A stretch of DNA of 64,000 nucleotides from Euclidia mi (Eukaryota; Arthropoda; Insecta; Lepidoptera; Erebidae): NCBI GenBank assembly GCA_944739405.2, contig OX123182.2, positions 99,316,051-99,380,050 on the forward strand, read 5' to 3'. Under the pieces are notes generated by a model that saw only the letters and a program-made list of their open reading frames with translations, did no database searches and was not told where the DNA came from. The translations under genes and the position numbers were made by a program. Of the stretch, positions 25,156 through 37,300 are shown one piece after another; position 1 is the stretch's first letter; the number at the start of each line of letters is the position of its first letter.

Positions 25156-25716
25156 AGTGAACTTCGATTTATAATAGCTATTGATGAACACAGTTATGTC
25201 GAAACATTCAGATCGTATATCATATGGATATTCAACTTTTGACTTTGTCGGTACCATATGCCATTTTCAATCTAGCATTTCAAATGTAATTTTCTCAGTG
25301 CACGACAGCTTTTATCACTAACAACTTAACTTGATTATTCGAAACTCCATGCAGCATAATAAATAAAGCCGAAACTACTGTAAACGCTTTAGCTCAATTA
25401 ATATCCTAAGTTCTATATCAATAAATTATCTCATTATCGCGTATACCGCACCACAATGCAGGGTCGGTAATTAATTACTATTTCTGCAAAATGAATGGTA
25501 AATAAAAGGAGACGATATTTTAATTTATATTTTTGGGAGCGAGTTTCAGGAAATTTTGATTAATTTTAGAATTTTTATTAAATATTGCCACGGAATGGTC
25601 ATCAACCCAAAATATTCAACAATAATATTATTTCGTGCATTATTATCTTTTCAATATTTTTGATGAAAAATTGAAACATGGGCGATGTGTGTATTTTATT
25701 ATTTACTAATAATTAT

Positions 25717-26234
25717 GAATCCAACTCGGTTTGGCGGCGTTCGGGAAGTTACGGCATATCTTCACGTCCGATATCCCGCAGTATCTCAAGACGAAAACGT
25801 CTTTGACCAGTGTGGGTTGCCCGTGATGATCTACGGCGCTGAGACGTGGTCGCTAACTATGGGCCTCATCCGAAAACTCAGGGTCACTCAGAGGGCGATG
25901 GAGAGAGCTATGCTCGGAATTTCCTTGCGAGATCGAATCAGAAATTAGGAGATCCACAGAAGAACCAAAGTCACCGACATAGCCCTCCGAATAGCCAGGC
26001 TGGCAATGGGCAGGGCACATAGCGCGAAGAACCGATGGCCGTTGGGGCAGGCGGGTTCTGGAGTGGCGACCACGTACCGGACGACGTAGCAGGGGTAGGC
26101 CTCCGGCAAGGTGGACCAACTATCTGGTTAAGATCGCGGGAAGCGGTTGGATGCGGGCGGCTCAAAATCGGTCTGTGTGGAGAACTTTGGAGGAGGCCTA
26201 TGTCCAGCGGTGGACGTCTCTAGGCTCAGTCAAT
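25717..26234 (+). pseudogene. RTE-like LINE remnant
   Basis: A second, more decayed RTE-type 3' end, related to 15729-16480. The frame 25685-25948 contains VMIYGAETWSLTMGLIRKLR and RAMERAMLGISLRDRIRN (the Y-x-A-E-T-W motif, here intact). A stop at 25946-25948 and then frameshifts break the WAGHIA/GRW/VLEW/VGRPP region further on. The element ends GTCCAGCGGTGGACGTCTCT. Copy B runs from AATTATGA straight into GAACTCAATTCTC (53148-53162), so the element inserted here after the duplication. Non-functional. Confidence 0.75.
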
Positions 26235-26780
26235 TCTCAGAATTATGTTGTGAGCACATGAGCGTTCTAAAATTATAAAATATTAATAGTGAGATGATAG
26301 TAATCCCAACGCCATTTATCCCGGCTGGTGTTGACGACACCGAAACGTTGTAACAAATCTGTATATTATAATTATAAAACTCTTACGTTACTGACTGATG
26401 AGAACTCAATTCTCAGAATTATGTAGCGAGCACATGAGCGTTCTAAAATTGTAAAATATTATAGACTAGAGGATGCCAGCAGCTACGCCTGCATTATTTT
26501 TTAATTTACCCGTTTTGACCGATCCCGTGAGAATTTCGGGAAATCCCTTCTAAGTGCACCGCTACGGTTCCGAAGGAACATACATGCCAAATTTCAGCTT
26601 CCTGCGCCCAATAGTTTCGGCTGTAGCGTGCCTGTCAGTCAGTCAGTAACGCAAGGATTTTATATATTAAGATGATAGTAATCCCAACGCCATTCATCTC
26701 GGCTGGTGTTGCCTACGCCGAAACGTTGTAACAAATCTGTATATTATAATTATAAAACTCTTGCGTTACTGACTGATAGA
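26232..26780. repeat. Local tandem duplication in copy A
   Basis: AATTCTCAGAATTATGT through GTTACTGACTGAT occurs twice in direct order (about 26234-26398 and 26409-26780) but once in copy B (53158-53335). The second unit carries the Helitron at 26465-26672. The duplication therefore arose in copy A after the large duplication. Confidence 0.75.
26465..26672 (-). mobile_element. Short Helitron, minus strand, private to copy A
   Basis: Reverse complement of the family at 11373-11579: it begins CTAGAGGATGCC on the plus strand and ends GGATTTTATATATTAAGA. The first tandem unit (26236-26398) and copy B (53190-53225) both lack it. Confidence 0.8.
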
Positions 26781-27120
26781 CAAGCTACAGCCAAAACTAT
26801 TGGGTGTAAGAAGCAAAACTTTGGCATGTGTATTTTTTGGAGACCGTAGTGGTGCACTAAGAAAGGATTTCCTGAAATGCCCACAGCATCGTGTATAATT
26901 TATTTAATTTATAGACTCACGCCTGTATCCCCAAAGGGTAGGCAGAGGTGTAATATTACACTCACATTTCGCCATGAATTTTTAGGTCCCAAGTAATAGG
27001 GAGCTAGCCTATTGCCATTACCAGGCATATCACCAGACTCCGACTCAGAAGTCGCATCCGTTATGAATAAATGCTTAGATTATAAAAAAACGTGTGAGTG
27101 CAGCTGCGGGCATCCTGTAG
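26736..27120 (+). mobile_element. Helitron with nested SINE
   Basis: It begins TCTGTATATTATAATTATAA, continues with the related interior (CTTGCGTTACTGACTGATAG) and ends near GCATCCTGTAG, a mutated CTAG end. A minus-strand SINE fragment (about 26912-27055, tail first) lies inside it. The paralogue at 53282-53755 has the same SINE at the same point, so both insertions predate the segmental duplication. Confidence 0.7.
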
Positions 27121-27160
27121 TATAAGGTATTAAATATTTTACCATTATTTCTTAATGTTA

Positions 27161-28185
27161 CAACCAAATTGGATTTGTTCCCTTGATGTCGAGTCCCGCC
27201 ACGTCGAGTAGCCGCTACGTCTACTCCGAAAACTACACGCATCTATTCCCGCCTCGTCGAGTCGTTTAAAAAGTCTATTTTATTACCGCTACGTCTACTT
27301 ATCCGATGTAAATTACTACCACACAAATATGTTGCCTAGTGCCTCCACGTCGAAAGTATGGAAAGGTACAGTCAATGAAACAAGTCATTCCAATCATAAT
27401 ATTTCTATTTATTTTGTCAATCATTGCAGTAAGTTATAAAATATAAAAAACATAACATGAATTATTTTAATTTGAGCACAGTTAATCACAGATCAGTAAT
27501 AAGTGGTAGTAAGTACGACGAAGTTCCCTTTAGAGAATTATTATAATTAGTTATATAAAGGTACTTCTGTACCTATTGTTATTAATAATCACAGTTTCTT
27601 ATGTGCTAAATAAAATAGGTTAATACTAATAAAAATACGTTTAGAGAAGAGAACCTGGACCCAACAGTGAGACAGTACAGAAATAACATAACTTCATAAT
27701 ATAACTTCACGCTTTTTATCCCCGAAGGTGTAGGCAGAGGTGTATTACACACCCACATTTCGCCAGTTATGTTTAGGTCCCAATGTAATAGGGGGCGAGC
27801 CTATTGCCATCTACCGGGCACAATATTAAGCGAGCGATAAATACAATAACATTTTAACATTAGTACAGAAATACAGAACAAAAAATGAAACCTTAAATAT
27901 CCATACCTATAGATCCACTACCCCACTGTATCGAATAACTACGCCATGGACTTTTAATCGGCTACTAATCACTGATTCATTTATGTTATACCCCCCCACT
28001 TACAGGTACCCACAGGATGATATGATGTATCAGTTAGATTTAATCAATCACATTTCCAATATTCCCTGCTATTTAAGTCAAATTTATTACATTCTAGCCA
28101 ATTTATCCTTCCACTTATATCAGTTTTATACATGAATTTATATTGAGTGTCCATTGGCGAATTTTTGTTGAATTTTATCCTAATC
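27161..28185. other. Spacer between duplicates; CG-bearing repeats and a SINE piece
   Basis: 27186-27370 holds short repeated, unusually CG-rich words (GTCGAGTCCCGCCACGTCGA, CCGCTACGTCTACT twice). 27710-27835 is a minus-strand SINE fragment (tail CACGCTTTTTATCCCCGAAG, body GGGGGCGAGCCTATTGCC) without its tRNA head. The rest is featureless. Confidence 0.5.
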
Positions 28186-28315
28186 CTACTAATCCTATTA
28201 ATATTATAAATGCGAAAGTTTGTGAAGATGTATGTATGTATAGTTGTTTGTTACTCTTCCACGCAAAAACTACAGAACGGATTTGGATGGAACTTTACAG
28301 TTATATAGTTGATTG
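28186..28315 (+). mobile_element. 5' end of a second Helitron family
   Basis: CCTACTAATCCTATTAATATTATAAATGCG followed by AAAGTTTGTGAAGATGTATG and ACGCAAAAACTACAGAACGG is the 5' end of a common lepidopteran Helitron (named here from memory). The matching 3' end with CTAG is not found downstream, so the copy is truncated or the rest has been replaced. Confidence 0.65.
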
Positions 28316-29132
28316 AGCGTCGGCTGCTCGGTACGATATGCTTGGCGAATGAATAAAACAACCGTTTGATGCGAGTTAAAAAAAATATTTGTTCGGACCC
28401 TTATATACTTGCCTCGGTGAATTTTAATATCGCGATTCAGAAACACGGTACAACGCCATCTATCGAGCGTTGTGGTATACTTTACACAATCGAACATAGT
28501 TTATACATCAGAATAACACATAGGCAACAATTTATAAAGATTTTGTATAATTTTGCCATAATATAATGAAAAGTATCAACTAAGTCGTCAAAAATTCTGC
28601 GCTCTGAGAGCTATCATCGCGTGCGTTGTCTAAATCGTTGAAGTTAAATGAAGATAATGTTCCGTGATATTGTATATCTTAAAAAGTTCTAAACAAAACT
28701 CCGCGGCAGCATATCTACCTTTTAAGTAGAAGCCACTATACTAAAATGTGATCCGTAAAAATAATTAAATTTTATACTTTTTTACAATGCTCATTCTGGA
28801 GTAGTTATCAAATTGTTTTCAAAATCGATAGATTCATTGCCTTCAATATTTAATGTAGATGAACTTTGTCTTTTACAGTAAGTAGTTTAGACAAATAGTT
28901 TAAAAGTTATCACGATATAATTGACTTAAGCGCAGCGTGATTAAAAGCGCTTCCTATGAGTTGACGCGCTTAAGCGCAGCGGGGTGGAGAGGCGGTCTGA
29001 TATATTATGTACTTTGTGGTAATGTTTTCAGTTATTATTTTTGCTGCTGTTATATTTATTAGGTATATAAGCTCTTCAATAACTTCAATAATATAACTAC
29101 ATACTAATGTTTATCTGAATGATTGTTTGTCT
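28316..29132. other. AT-rich DNA with a short direct repeat
   Basis: CTTAAGCGCAGCG occurs twice (28925-28937 and 28969-28981) in a GC-richer patch. Otherwise nothing is recognised. Confidence 0.4.
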
Positions 29133-30581
29133 GATATGACTAGGATTTAGTGACACCAGTATCTTTAACGAACTGGTACGAATTACAGGCAATTTGATAC
29201 CAATTTAGTTTGTGAACTTTTAACTAAATTTAACAAAATTTTGGAGCAGGCTGGTGCTAACGATTATAAAACTAAAACTAACTGAAATAAGGCACTATAC
29301 TGATTAACGACGAGTGAATAAATTTGTGCGGTATACAAAACCATACGTCACGAATAGAAGGCTAACTGGTGCCTTAAACACTGCGTGTAGTGATTAATAA
29401 TACAGTCTAACTACCCCATTTCCTTCCAAAGATGTGGTAAGAGATAACTAGGGAAAATACACGAAGCAAATAGTAGCTTTACTAAGAGGGAAAACTCGAC
29501 ATCAAACCTTGTACCAACCCGTCTACTTAGCGTGGTATACTAGCCCAAATCCTCCTATTGGCTCACAATAGTCACAAGATAGGTACTGTGATGTAAATAA
29601 GGAGATACCTGCATGTGACTGCATAATGCTGTTCTGATGAACAGAAAATTCCCACATTACAAAAAAAACGCAAGTGCCAACAAAATGAAATACTATCGTA
29701 TAAGTACGGTACAAGGCATGGCCATTTTTATTTTCACGAGGTCATTAACTTCATTAAATTGACGCTGTACGGATGTATATTTATTTTATTTTATAGCATC
29801 ATTCGATCGTAAAAGTGAAATGATCGCCTCCCGACCTTTCATTGCATTACGGACGTTAACCACTAACATACCAATATCAAATTCTTGCATTTTAAAGGGT
29901 AGCATAATGAAATAATTGAAAGGCATTTAAGTATATTATTTCACAGAATTTTGTATAAAAAGGATAAGGTTACAGTACAGTGTGGTTTTCTTATCTACAT
30001 ATTTGAAATTGGCAAAGGGTCACGGTCAAAATGGGCGTAAAACCAACAGCTTTAAAATATATTTTATGTGAAAGCTAATGACCATTACTTAATTTTATAC
30101 TATGACGGCAATCACCCAAACAACCGGTGAGCAGAGATATTCAGTGATGTTCAAACGTATTTTTTATAGAATCCAAAACAATCGCTAATACAACGGAGAT
30201 AACACGACATGATGTTGTGCAGAGCTAGGCCAATGAAACCAATCTATTAGTTGATAACCTAACGGAATTACTACATTCCATCCCTTTCTAACTTCTCTCT
30301 TACTCAGACGCCGACCAACAAACAAGCGTGCGGGCAGGCCGGGCAAGGCGCGTCAGTCGTTATTCATATTTAATTGAATTATATAGAGAGGAGTCATTAG
30401 ATGATTTAAGGCGAGGACAGGTGAATGGGGCGTCATTAGGGGTAAATTAAAACAGTTTTTCTTCGTAATTGTTATGGAAAAAAAATCCAAATAATATGTC
30501 TACATCCAGTACCAACAGGTACCAAATCCAAAAAAAAAGTATTTTAAATATCTGGATAAAATATGCAAAGTAACCTCTGTT

Positions 30582-31240
30582 TTAGGGTTCCGTAGTCCAC
30601 AAGGAACCCTTATAGTTTCGTCATGTCCGTCCGTCTGTCCGTCCGCAGCCTAGCTCAAAGACGCCTGGTGCTAGAAAGCTGATATTTGACATGAATATAG
30701 ACAAACGATATTGCAACAAAACTGTAGAATAAAATTTAGGAAAATATTTTTTTTAAGGGTATCTCCCCTACATATATAGTAGGGTTGAATTTTTTTTTGG
30801 TTGAGTACCCCATTGTGTGGGATATCATTAGATAGGTTTTAAAAAAATATTATTAGTTTGCTCAAATCATTTTTCGATCAAGTGATTGGTTTGTCAAATA
30901 TTAAGCTTTGAAGTGAAAAAAATTGTTAGACTCAAGTGTCCCCCCTCTCTGCCGGCTAAACTATTAATTTGGAAGAGGTGAAAAAAATCACAAATATAGT
31001 ACATATAACAAATTTAAAAGGAAAACTATCACGGCTAAGTAGACATCACTAGTTTACGAGTAATCGTCGGTTAACTTATAAATACCTATTTCTGTGAGTT
31101 TACATTGGGAGCGCTGGCTTAATCTTAAAGTTGCCCGTTTTTAGTCCCATGTGAAACAGAAGTTATTATTAATGATGGCCATTATGGGCAACTACGGAAC
31201 CCTACATTGCGCGTGGCCCGACACGCACTTGGCCGGTTTT
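30582..31240 (+). mobile_element. GGGTTCCGTAG inverted-repeat element
   Basis: It starts with GGGTTCCGTAGTCCACAAGG (30585 on) and carries the inverse CTACGGAACCCT near its other end (about 31193-31204). Repeats of GTCCGTCCGTCTGTCC follow the left end, and CGACACGCACTTGGCCGG closes the right. This is a very common but poorly classified lepidopteran repeat. Shorter relatives lie inside the TTAA-flanked elements at 48700-48775 and 58597-58680. It encodes nothing recognisable. Confidence 0.75.
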
Positions 31241-31487
31241 GTAGTTACTATCTTTTTTCTCCTAATCTATCAATCATAAGATTGTTTAAATTGAATCAGC
31301 CTCTTATATATTAGAACACCAAGGGAACCTTCAGCTTATTTTTACAAATAACTTTACTTATTATTTTCTAAGGATTTTTTACGTCACTGATACTCGCAAA
31401 TCGCGCGTGGACAACTAACCAGTAGTACGAGCAAGGTCAACGGCATATATCCACCTCTTAAACGGATGTAATATTCTGCAAACTAAT

Positions 31488-31748
31488 GTGTGGTTTCTTC
31501 GAATTAAAAGTCAACAGTCGCGGCATTTCCGATCGCGCACATATAATACTTACATTTTGATCGATAGGGACCAAATCGGTAGAAATACGATAGTTGAGCA
31601 TTACTGTACTTGCTTAACAGGCAGAAGAACAGTAGGAAGTTGTGCTCACATAGTTTCAGTTTTGTGGTTTTTAGGGTTAGGACGGCACGAGCCTTTCATT
31701 GCACCCGCAGAACATTTATTAGATGTTATAGTTGATGATAGCCATTGA
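31488..31748 (+). CDS. SWIM-type zinc-finger C-terminal exon of a transposon protein
   Basis: An 86-codon frame starting at ATG 31488 and ending TGA, with an AATAAA signal a few bases beyond (about 31755). Residues 38-65 show the SWIM pattern C-x-C-x(n)-C-x-H: H-Y-C-T-C-L, then TVGSCAHIVSVLWFLGLGRH. SWIM fingers bind DNA or protein and occur at the C-terminus of several eukaryotic transposases, including ones in insects and cnidarians with an almost identical block (family knowledge from memory). It is therefore likely the last exon of the transposase of the 30020-31962 element. The true start may be an upstream splice site, because the ATG lies only about 35 codons before the finger. No DDE catalytic domain was found. 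A domesticated host exon is the alternative, but it sits wholly inside the inserted DNA. Confidence 0.6.
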   Translation: MWFLRIKSQQSRHFRSRTYNTYILIDRDQIGRNTIVEHYCTCLTGRRTVGSCAHIVSVLWFLGLGRHEPFIAPAEHLLDVIVDDSH

Positions 31749-32032
31749 TATTTAAATAAAAGGTATCAATATATAGTAGTTTTTAACAAATATGTGTGCT
31801 TTATTTAACCAATCTTTGGGATCTTTTTGCAGTGATACCCGGTCGATATTGGGGTTAACAAGTATATAGGGGGTATTTAGAAGTACAATAAAGTAAATTA
31901 CAACACATTTTATTTCTGTTGGTTTTACGCCCAGCTCTCATACAAAAATGCCCATGATCCTTTGTCATAATAAATAAATATTCATACGTATTTACCTAGA
32001 CTACACCGTAAATAGGTTCTATATATATATCG

Positions 32033-32783
32033 TCACGCCTGTCTCCCATTGGGGTAGGCAGAGACTATGGAACGCCACATGCTTCGGTTCAAACATACCT
32101 CTTTTGCTTCCTCGACATTCATTAACCTCATCATGCATGCGCGTCGGTTATGGGTACTTTTGATTTGGCCCTTTTTCAGTACGTCACCTATTTGGTCGGC
32201 GTACGTCCGCCTAGGGCGTCCCCTACCGACATTTTCATTCATTCTCGAACGATACACTCCTTTCGTATTTCTTCTTTCATCCATCCGTTCCACATGTCCA
32301 AACCAACGCAACATTATTTTTTCAATCTTTGTCACTACATCTTCTTTTAGACCACACTTCTCTCGTATCACACTTTTTTTGACTTTATCTATCAGCCCTT
32401 TTCCGTATATACTCCTCAAAGCTCTCATCTCCACAGCATTGATTCTATTTTCATGCTTCTTCTGCCTTACCCATGATTCACTACCATACATCAGCGTTGG
32501 CGCCAAAACTCACTGCAGTATAGCAAGGCGAGCTTTCCTTGGGATAATACCATTGCTGATGATGGACTGTAAGGCGCCATTCACACTTTTTCCTGTTTTT
32601 ACTCTCCTTTCATTATCTCCCTCACATTTTCCATCTCTCGTAAACAAAGTCCCTAAATACACAAACTCGTTCACTTGCTCCACTTTTTCATCTTCTATCA
32701 TTACGTCACATTCAGTTACACTATCGTCCCTCTCTATGACTGTTCGAGCATCGTCACATAATTTACATTGTTTGTCTTTTTAG
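32033..32783 (-). pseudogene. LINE 3' fragment, reverse-transcriptase C-terminus
   Basis: Minus-strand reading from 32783 to 32033. Visible motifs in order: VNEFVYLGTLFTRDG, PTLMYGSESW (the Y-x-S-E-x-W motif after the RT core), SIYGKGLIDKV, CGLKEDVVTKIEKIMLRWFG, HVERM and GRGRPRRTYADQI. This is the C-terminal half of a non-LTR retrotransposon polyprotein of the kind often labelled craniofacial development protein 2-like. A TGA at 32510-32512 interrupts the otherwise continuous frame (32701-32510, 32506-32033). The element is 5'-truncated, so RT catalytic motifs and endonuclease are absent. Its 3' end, TAGGCAGAG mirrored by GGGGTAGGCAGAG on the plus strand, and the following (AT)n are shared with the SINEs here. 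The long plus-strand frame over the same place (32067-32783) is an antisense shadow. Confidence 0.8.
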
Positions 32784-33279
32784 CTGCATAAGTAATACTA
32801 CTTTAATTATGTATGTTAGCTGATTAGGCATTGGACTAATTCTAGTTAAAATAATAATGTATTTTATCTTATAATATTTAGTGCAATAAACAGTCTCGTC
32901 ATTATCGGACACCAAACAGTAATTTTCATTTCTGTACACATCCCGTCTTGGCGACACATTTTACAAACATCGAAGTGTACGGGTAACCTGCTCGTACATT
33001 CATGGTCCTTCATCAACCGGATAAACGACTAGAACATACAGTCCTGTGAAGTACTACAGATTACAGGTAAGAAATGTTTCTATTTACGATAGCGAATCGG
33101 TCTGCTGGTCTTCCACAAGCGGATCGCCCCAGTCAGATTGAGAAGGCGCACATATCGTACTTAGAGATTCCTTCTGATCCTGTGATTGCAACAGGAAACA
33201 TACACAGTTCGGATCTACGAACTATTGAAGACAACTGCGTTTGTATCCGTCAACAGAGCAGTTCTACGATCACATAACA

Positions 33280-34324
33280 ATGGATACTAAACAACAAGAG
33301 CTTCTCAAGCGTCAAGTCATCATTGCCGAAGGTATCAAGAAGATCGGTGTTAACTTCGGACAGGATGGTCCTGATCGCAAGAACACAAACTACATTAAGG
33401 TTCGACTGGATAACCTTAAGGCGCTCTGGAACGAGTACGAGATGAACCACAGCGTACTACAGAGTGCTCAAAACCAAACCGATGAGTACTACCGTACCAA
33501 GGAGTATGAAAGGGTTCAGGCGGACTACTTAAACATACAACATAAACTACAGACCTGGCCTACATACAACAATGACAACAAAGATGTCGCTGGTTCTCAA
33601 GGGGATAACCCTAAAAGTACTGGAGTCATGTCTAGAGTTGATGAGCTCAAAACACAACAATCAACTAATTTTAGAGCATTTTCTCGCTTCTTACGTAACT
33701 TAGGTACCGCTGAGATTACCGAAAAATAGCAAATACAAGATAAACTCAAGACTCTGGAATCTCGATGGAAAGCTATTGATGAAGTGCACTGGCAACTCGA
33801 CAACATTCTCGTCGGTAGTGACGTCAACTACGAGATTGAATTTTCCCAATACGAAGAAAAGTACGAGTCTACCAAACAGGAATTGAGTCGCAAACTAAAC
33901 TACGCAGTACAGCAACAGGATAGCGCGCCGAAGGTTGAAATACCGATATTTACCGGAAACTACTCCCAATGGCCTACGTTTGTTGACCTCTATACTGCTA
34001 CAATACACAATAACCCTTCATTTTCTAAGGCTGAAAAAACAACATTTGAAGGGCAAACTGAGGCGTGAGGCTGAACGTCTTGTACCACATTTACCAGTCT
34101 CCGAAGGTAACTACGATTCCTGCTGGGAGATTCTTAACTACCGGTACAACAACTTACAGCGACTCTTCACCAATCAAATGCGGATACTAATGAACCAACC
34201 AACGCTACAGCATCAAAATGCGTATGAATTGAAACGATTACATGACACGAGTCTCGAAACAGTGCACGCATTACGTAATTTAGGCATCGACACCTCAAAC
34301 CCCATTGGTGCACATTATAGCTGA
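33280..34324 (+). pseudogene. BEL/Pao gag region (broken)
   Basis: The first ATG of the frame is at 33280 (the frame itself is open from 33241). The N-terminal part is charged and probably coiled coil (RLDNLKALWNEYEM, KEYERVQADYLNIQHKLQ). A TAG at 33727-33729 interrupts it and the frame continues at once with LKTLESRWKAIDEVHWQL. From about 33935 the DUF1759-type gag region follows (VEIPIFTGNYSQWPTFVDLY, then RREAERLVPHLPVSEGNYD and the Y-R-Y-N-N block), which marks BEL/Pao capsid proteins. A frameshift near 34040 moves the frame by one base and a second near 34310 leads into the pol frame. In intact relatives gag and pol form one long frame, so these are damage and not programmed shifts (inference). 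Confidence 0.8.
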
Positions 34325-37300
34325 AAAACTTGATAATCAAACCCAGTCTGATTACATGGAGGCTATAATAAAAAATCCTAGGCAACTGCCCGTATTCGAA
34401 GAGTTCATACAGTTCATCGAAACCGAGTTTACAGCATTGGAACCTCTTACTAAGAAACGGAATTTATCCAGCTACAACAAACAGCCCCATACATCTGTTT
34501 CCGTGAACAAAGACAACGCTATAACTATTCGAAGAGATGTACACAGCAAGCCTAGAAGTAATCTCATGGCAAACCACGCCAGTTCGAATAGAATCTGTCC
34601 TATTTGTAAAACAAATCACATCCTACTTTATTGCAAAACATTTCAAGACATGAACCCGGACACGAAAATTAGAACCATTGAGCAACTGAACATATGCAGA
34701 AATTGCATGTATTCACACAACGACAATAAGTGCAATTCGCAAAATAGATGTAAAGTTTGCAACAACGCACATCATGCCACACTGCATGACGTGATGCGTG
34801 ACTCCGCTTCGGTGAGGTCGTCGACCGCGGCCGACACTTGCGATAATCGACAACATAGTAACATTACAAGCAACAAACCTTTGTCCATACAACGAAAAAC
34901 TAATCATGTTCATGGGAATTTTAATGAAGTTTTATTAGCAACAGTCTTGGTCAACGTGAGAGCCGCAGATGGTACATATATAACATTGAGATGTCTTCTC
35001 GATCAAGGATCTCAACTGAACCTCATCACGGAATCTGCTGTGCAGCGACTTAACCTTCCGAGACGCAATCAAAATGCTACAGTGTCCGGAATTGGATCTC
35101 TCGCTAGTCAGAGCAATGGAAGCGTTCAATTACAATGTGAATCACTCTGTAGTGATTTTCAGTTTACAACACAGGCATTGGTGATGCCTAAATTACTAAA
35201 TAATCTACCAAATTATTCCTTCGAACGACAAGATTGGCCGCACATACGGAACCTTAACTTAGCCGACCCACAGTTTAACCTATCTCGGCCGATAGACATC
35301 TTACTGGATGCGGACATCGTCATGAACAAAATATTACGAGGGAATATATACGCCCCTATAGCTCAGGAAACAAAACTAGGATGGGTGTTGCTTGGAAACA
35401 CGAAATCACTTTTCTGTCACGTAGTGGTCAACAACGATGATATCTCTCGGTTTTGGGAGATGGGGGAGATAACTTCGCACAACGAGTCCATGACCGTACA
35501 GGAAGAATACTGTGAAACATTTTACTCCGAAACAACAAGAAGGCTTCCTGATGGACGATACGAAGTGAGAATTCCCATGAAACAAAAGTTCGAACAGGAA
35601 TTAGGACAATCCAAACCTCGAGCGGTCGCCCAGTTCAAACAATTAGAACAGCGATTGGCACGAGACGGTGCGTTCAGTTCACATTACAAGGCTTTCATCG
35701 ACGAATACATCGCACTTAGCCACATGAAACCGTCCACCCCAACGTCCTCACCTAGCTGCTTTTTACCCCATCATGGAGTGTTGAAACTCGATTCTACAAC
35801 AACAAAGCTGCGGGTCGTTTTCAACGCATCTGCTACCACCAGCTCGGGACGCAGTCTCAATGAACTCATGGAGTGTGGTCCCAAATTACAACAAGACTTG
35901 CAAGCTATCATTTTACGGTGGAGAACATTCGAATATGCATATACAGATGATATTGAAAAGTTTTACCGACAAATACGTATTCGGGAAGAAGATCAACATT
36001 TACAAAACATTGTTTGGCGCAACTCAGTCACTGAGCCATTACAAGAATTTCAACTGACTACCGTGACATATGGAACCAAATCTGCACCATTTTTGGCAAT
36101 GCGAACTATTAAGGAACTGATCAAGGACGATGGAGCTTTATATCCCTTAGCGGCGACTATCTTATCAAACCAGCTATTTGTCGACGATTTGCTAGGAGGC
36201 AATAACGATTTTCAGACAGCACAGAAGACTCAAATTGAGCTTATCGACATGCTAAAGGGCGGAGGATTCAATTTACGTAAGTGGGCTAGCAACAATACAC
36301 GCCTACTACGTAATTTACCTAATGAATTAATAAGTCAAAGAATGTTTGATTTTAAAGACGCCGATTCAAACAAAACATTAGGTATTACATGGAACCCGTG
36401 CACGGATCAGTTTACATATAAACAAACACCGCTTAGCAACAAACGTGTTGTTAACAGTAAACGAACCTTACTGTCTGATATATCGCGATTATATGACCCT
36501 CTTGGTTAGTTATCACCTGTAACGTTAAATGCCAAACTAATCTTCCAACAAGCCTGGAATACATCTACAAGTTGGGATGATCCTCTCCCGTGTAGCATTC
36601 AAGAAGAGTGGGAGCAATTCCGTATTCAAATGTTTCACATACATGTCATAACAATACCACGCTGGATCGGAAACACACAAGATTCTTACGAGTTGCATAC
36701 GGCTGTGTCATATACTGTAAATCATACAGCAAGGGTCAACAATTTATACAGTTAGTTGCAGCGAAAACTAAGCTATCTCCCCTGAAAAAACCTATTTCTT
36801 TACCTCGACTGGAGTTATGCGGCGCTGTTCTTCAATCTCGACTAGTGAAGAAAGTCAGGGAGTCCATCAATACCCAAATGGCTTCCATACATTGTTGGAC
36901 AGATTCAATGGTTATTCTGGGATGGTTACAAGGCGATAAAGCACGTTGGAAGAGCTTCGTAGCCAATCGTGTAACACAAATAACACAAATCGTTCCACAC
37001 ACCTGTTGGAGGCATGTCAAGTCGGAAGAAAATCCCGCAGATTATGCAAGAAGAGGACTGTATCCAGCAGACTTATTGAACCAGACGTTATGGTGGAACG
37101 GTCCCGCCTGGCTTCAAACCAATCACATACCCAAACAACAGAGTTTTACCACTGCTGAAGAAGAAAGGTCACGAGAACAAGCTTGCGCTGCCCAAGTCAT
37201 TTACGAACATTCATTGCAAAAATACAGTTCAATAACTTACTTAACCCAAGTCTTAAGTTGGGTATTACGATTCATTAACAACATACGTAATACAACAAAC

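Larger units (their letters stand above)
14973..27160. repeat. Segmental duplication, copy A
   Basis: This 12.2-kb block is collinear and in direct orientation with 29133-53803. Anchor pairs, A then B: 16540-17035 / 29560-30022, 17240-17446 / 37622-37824, 17447-18600 / 39372-40590, 19470-21340 / 41030-43190, 21740-23730 / 43220-48188, 23741-24375 / 52057-52650, 25160-25715 / 52655-53150, 26400-27160 / 53152-53803. Divergence is uneven: some 70-80-bp stretches are identical (for instance 22888-22960), while the left end is much more diverged. Single-copy insertions in one block but not the other show which elements arrived after the duplication. I see no intact host gene in either copy. Apart from the elements listed separately, its body is AT-rich and featureless. 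Confidence 0.9.
30020..31962 (+). mobile_element. DNA transposon of about 1.9 kb with SWIM-finger exon
   Basis: Comparison with copy A (which runs GGAAAGTTGTCATAAT at 17030-17046) shows a single insertion of about 1.94 kb. Its ends are imperfect inverted repeats: GGTCACGGTC at the left and, reversed, GGATCATGGGC at the right. Just inside, both ends carry GGGCGTAAAACCAACAG in inverted orientation. It holds a plus-strand reading frame with a SWIM zinc finger (31488-31748) and a nested GGGTTCCGTAG repeat (30582-31240). The catalytic part of a transposase is not recognisable, so the copy is probably internally deleted. The exact target duplication is unclear. The superfamily is undetermined. Confidence 0.7.

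Noticed and set aside
30582..31240. LTR of a retrotransposon
   Set aside because: The GGGTTCCGTAG unit has inverted, not direct, terminal similarity and no second copy around a coding region.
32067..32783. Plus-strand open frame of 238 codons
   Set aside because: It lies wholly antisense to the LINE reverse-transcriptase fragment on the minus strand, whose motifs are clear. The plus-strand translation has no family character.
33241..33279. Earlier start for the BEL/Pao gag frame
   Set aside because: The frame is open from 33241 but the codon there is TTG; the first ATG is at 33280.
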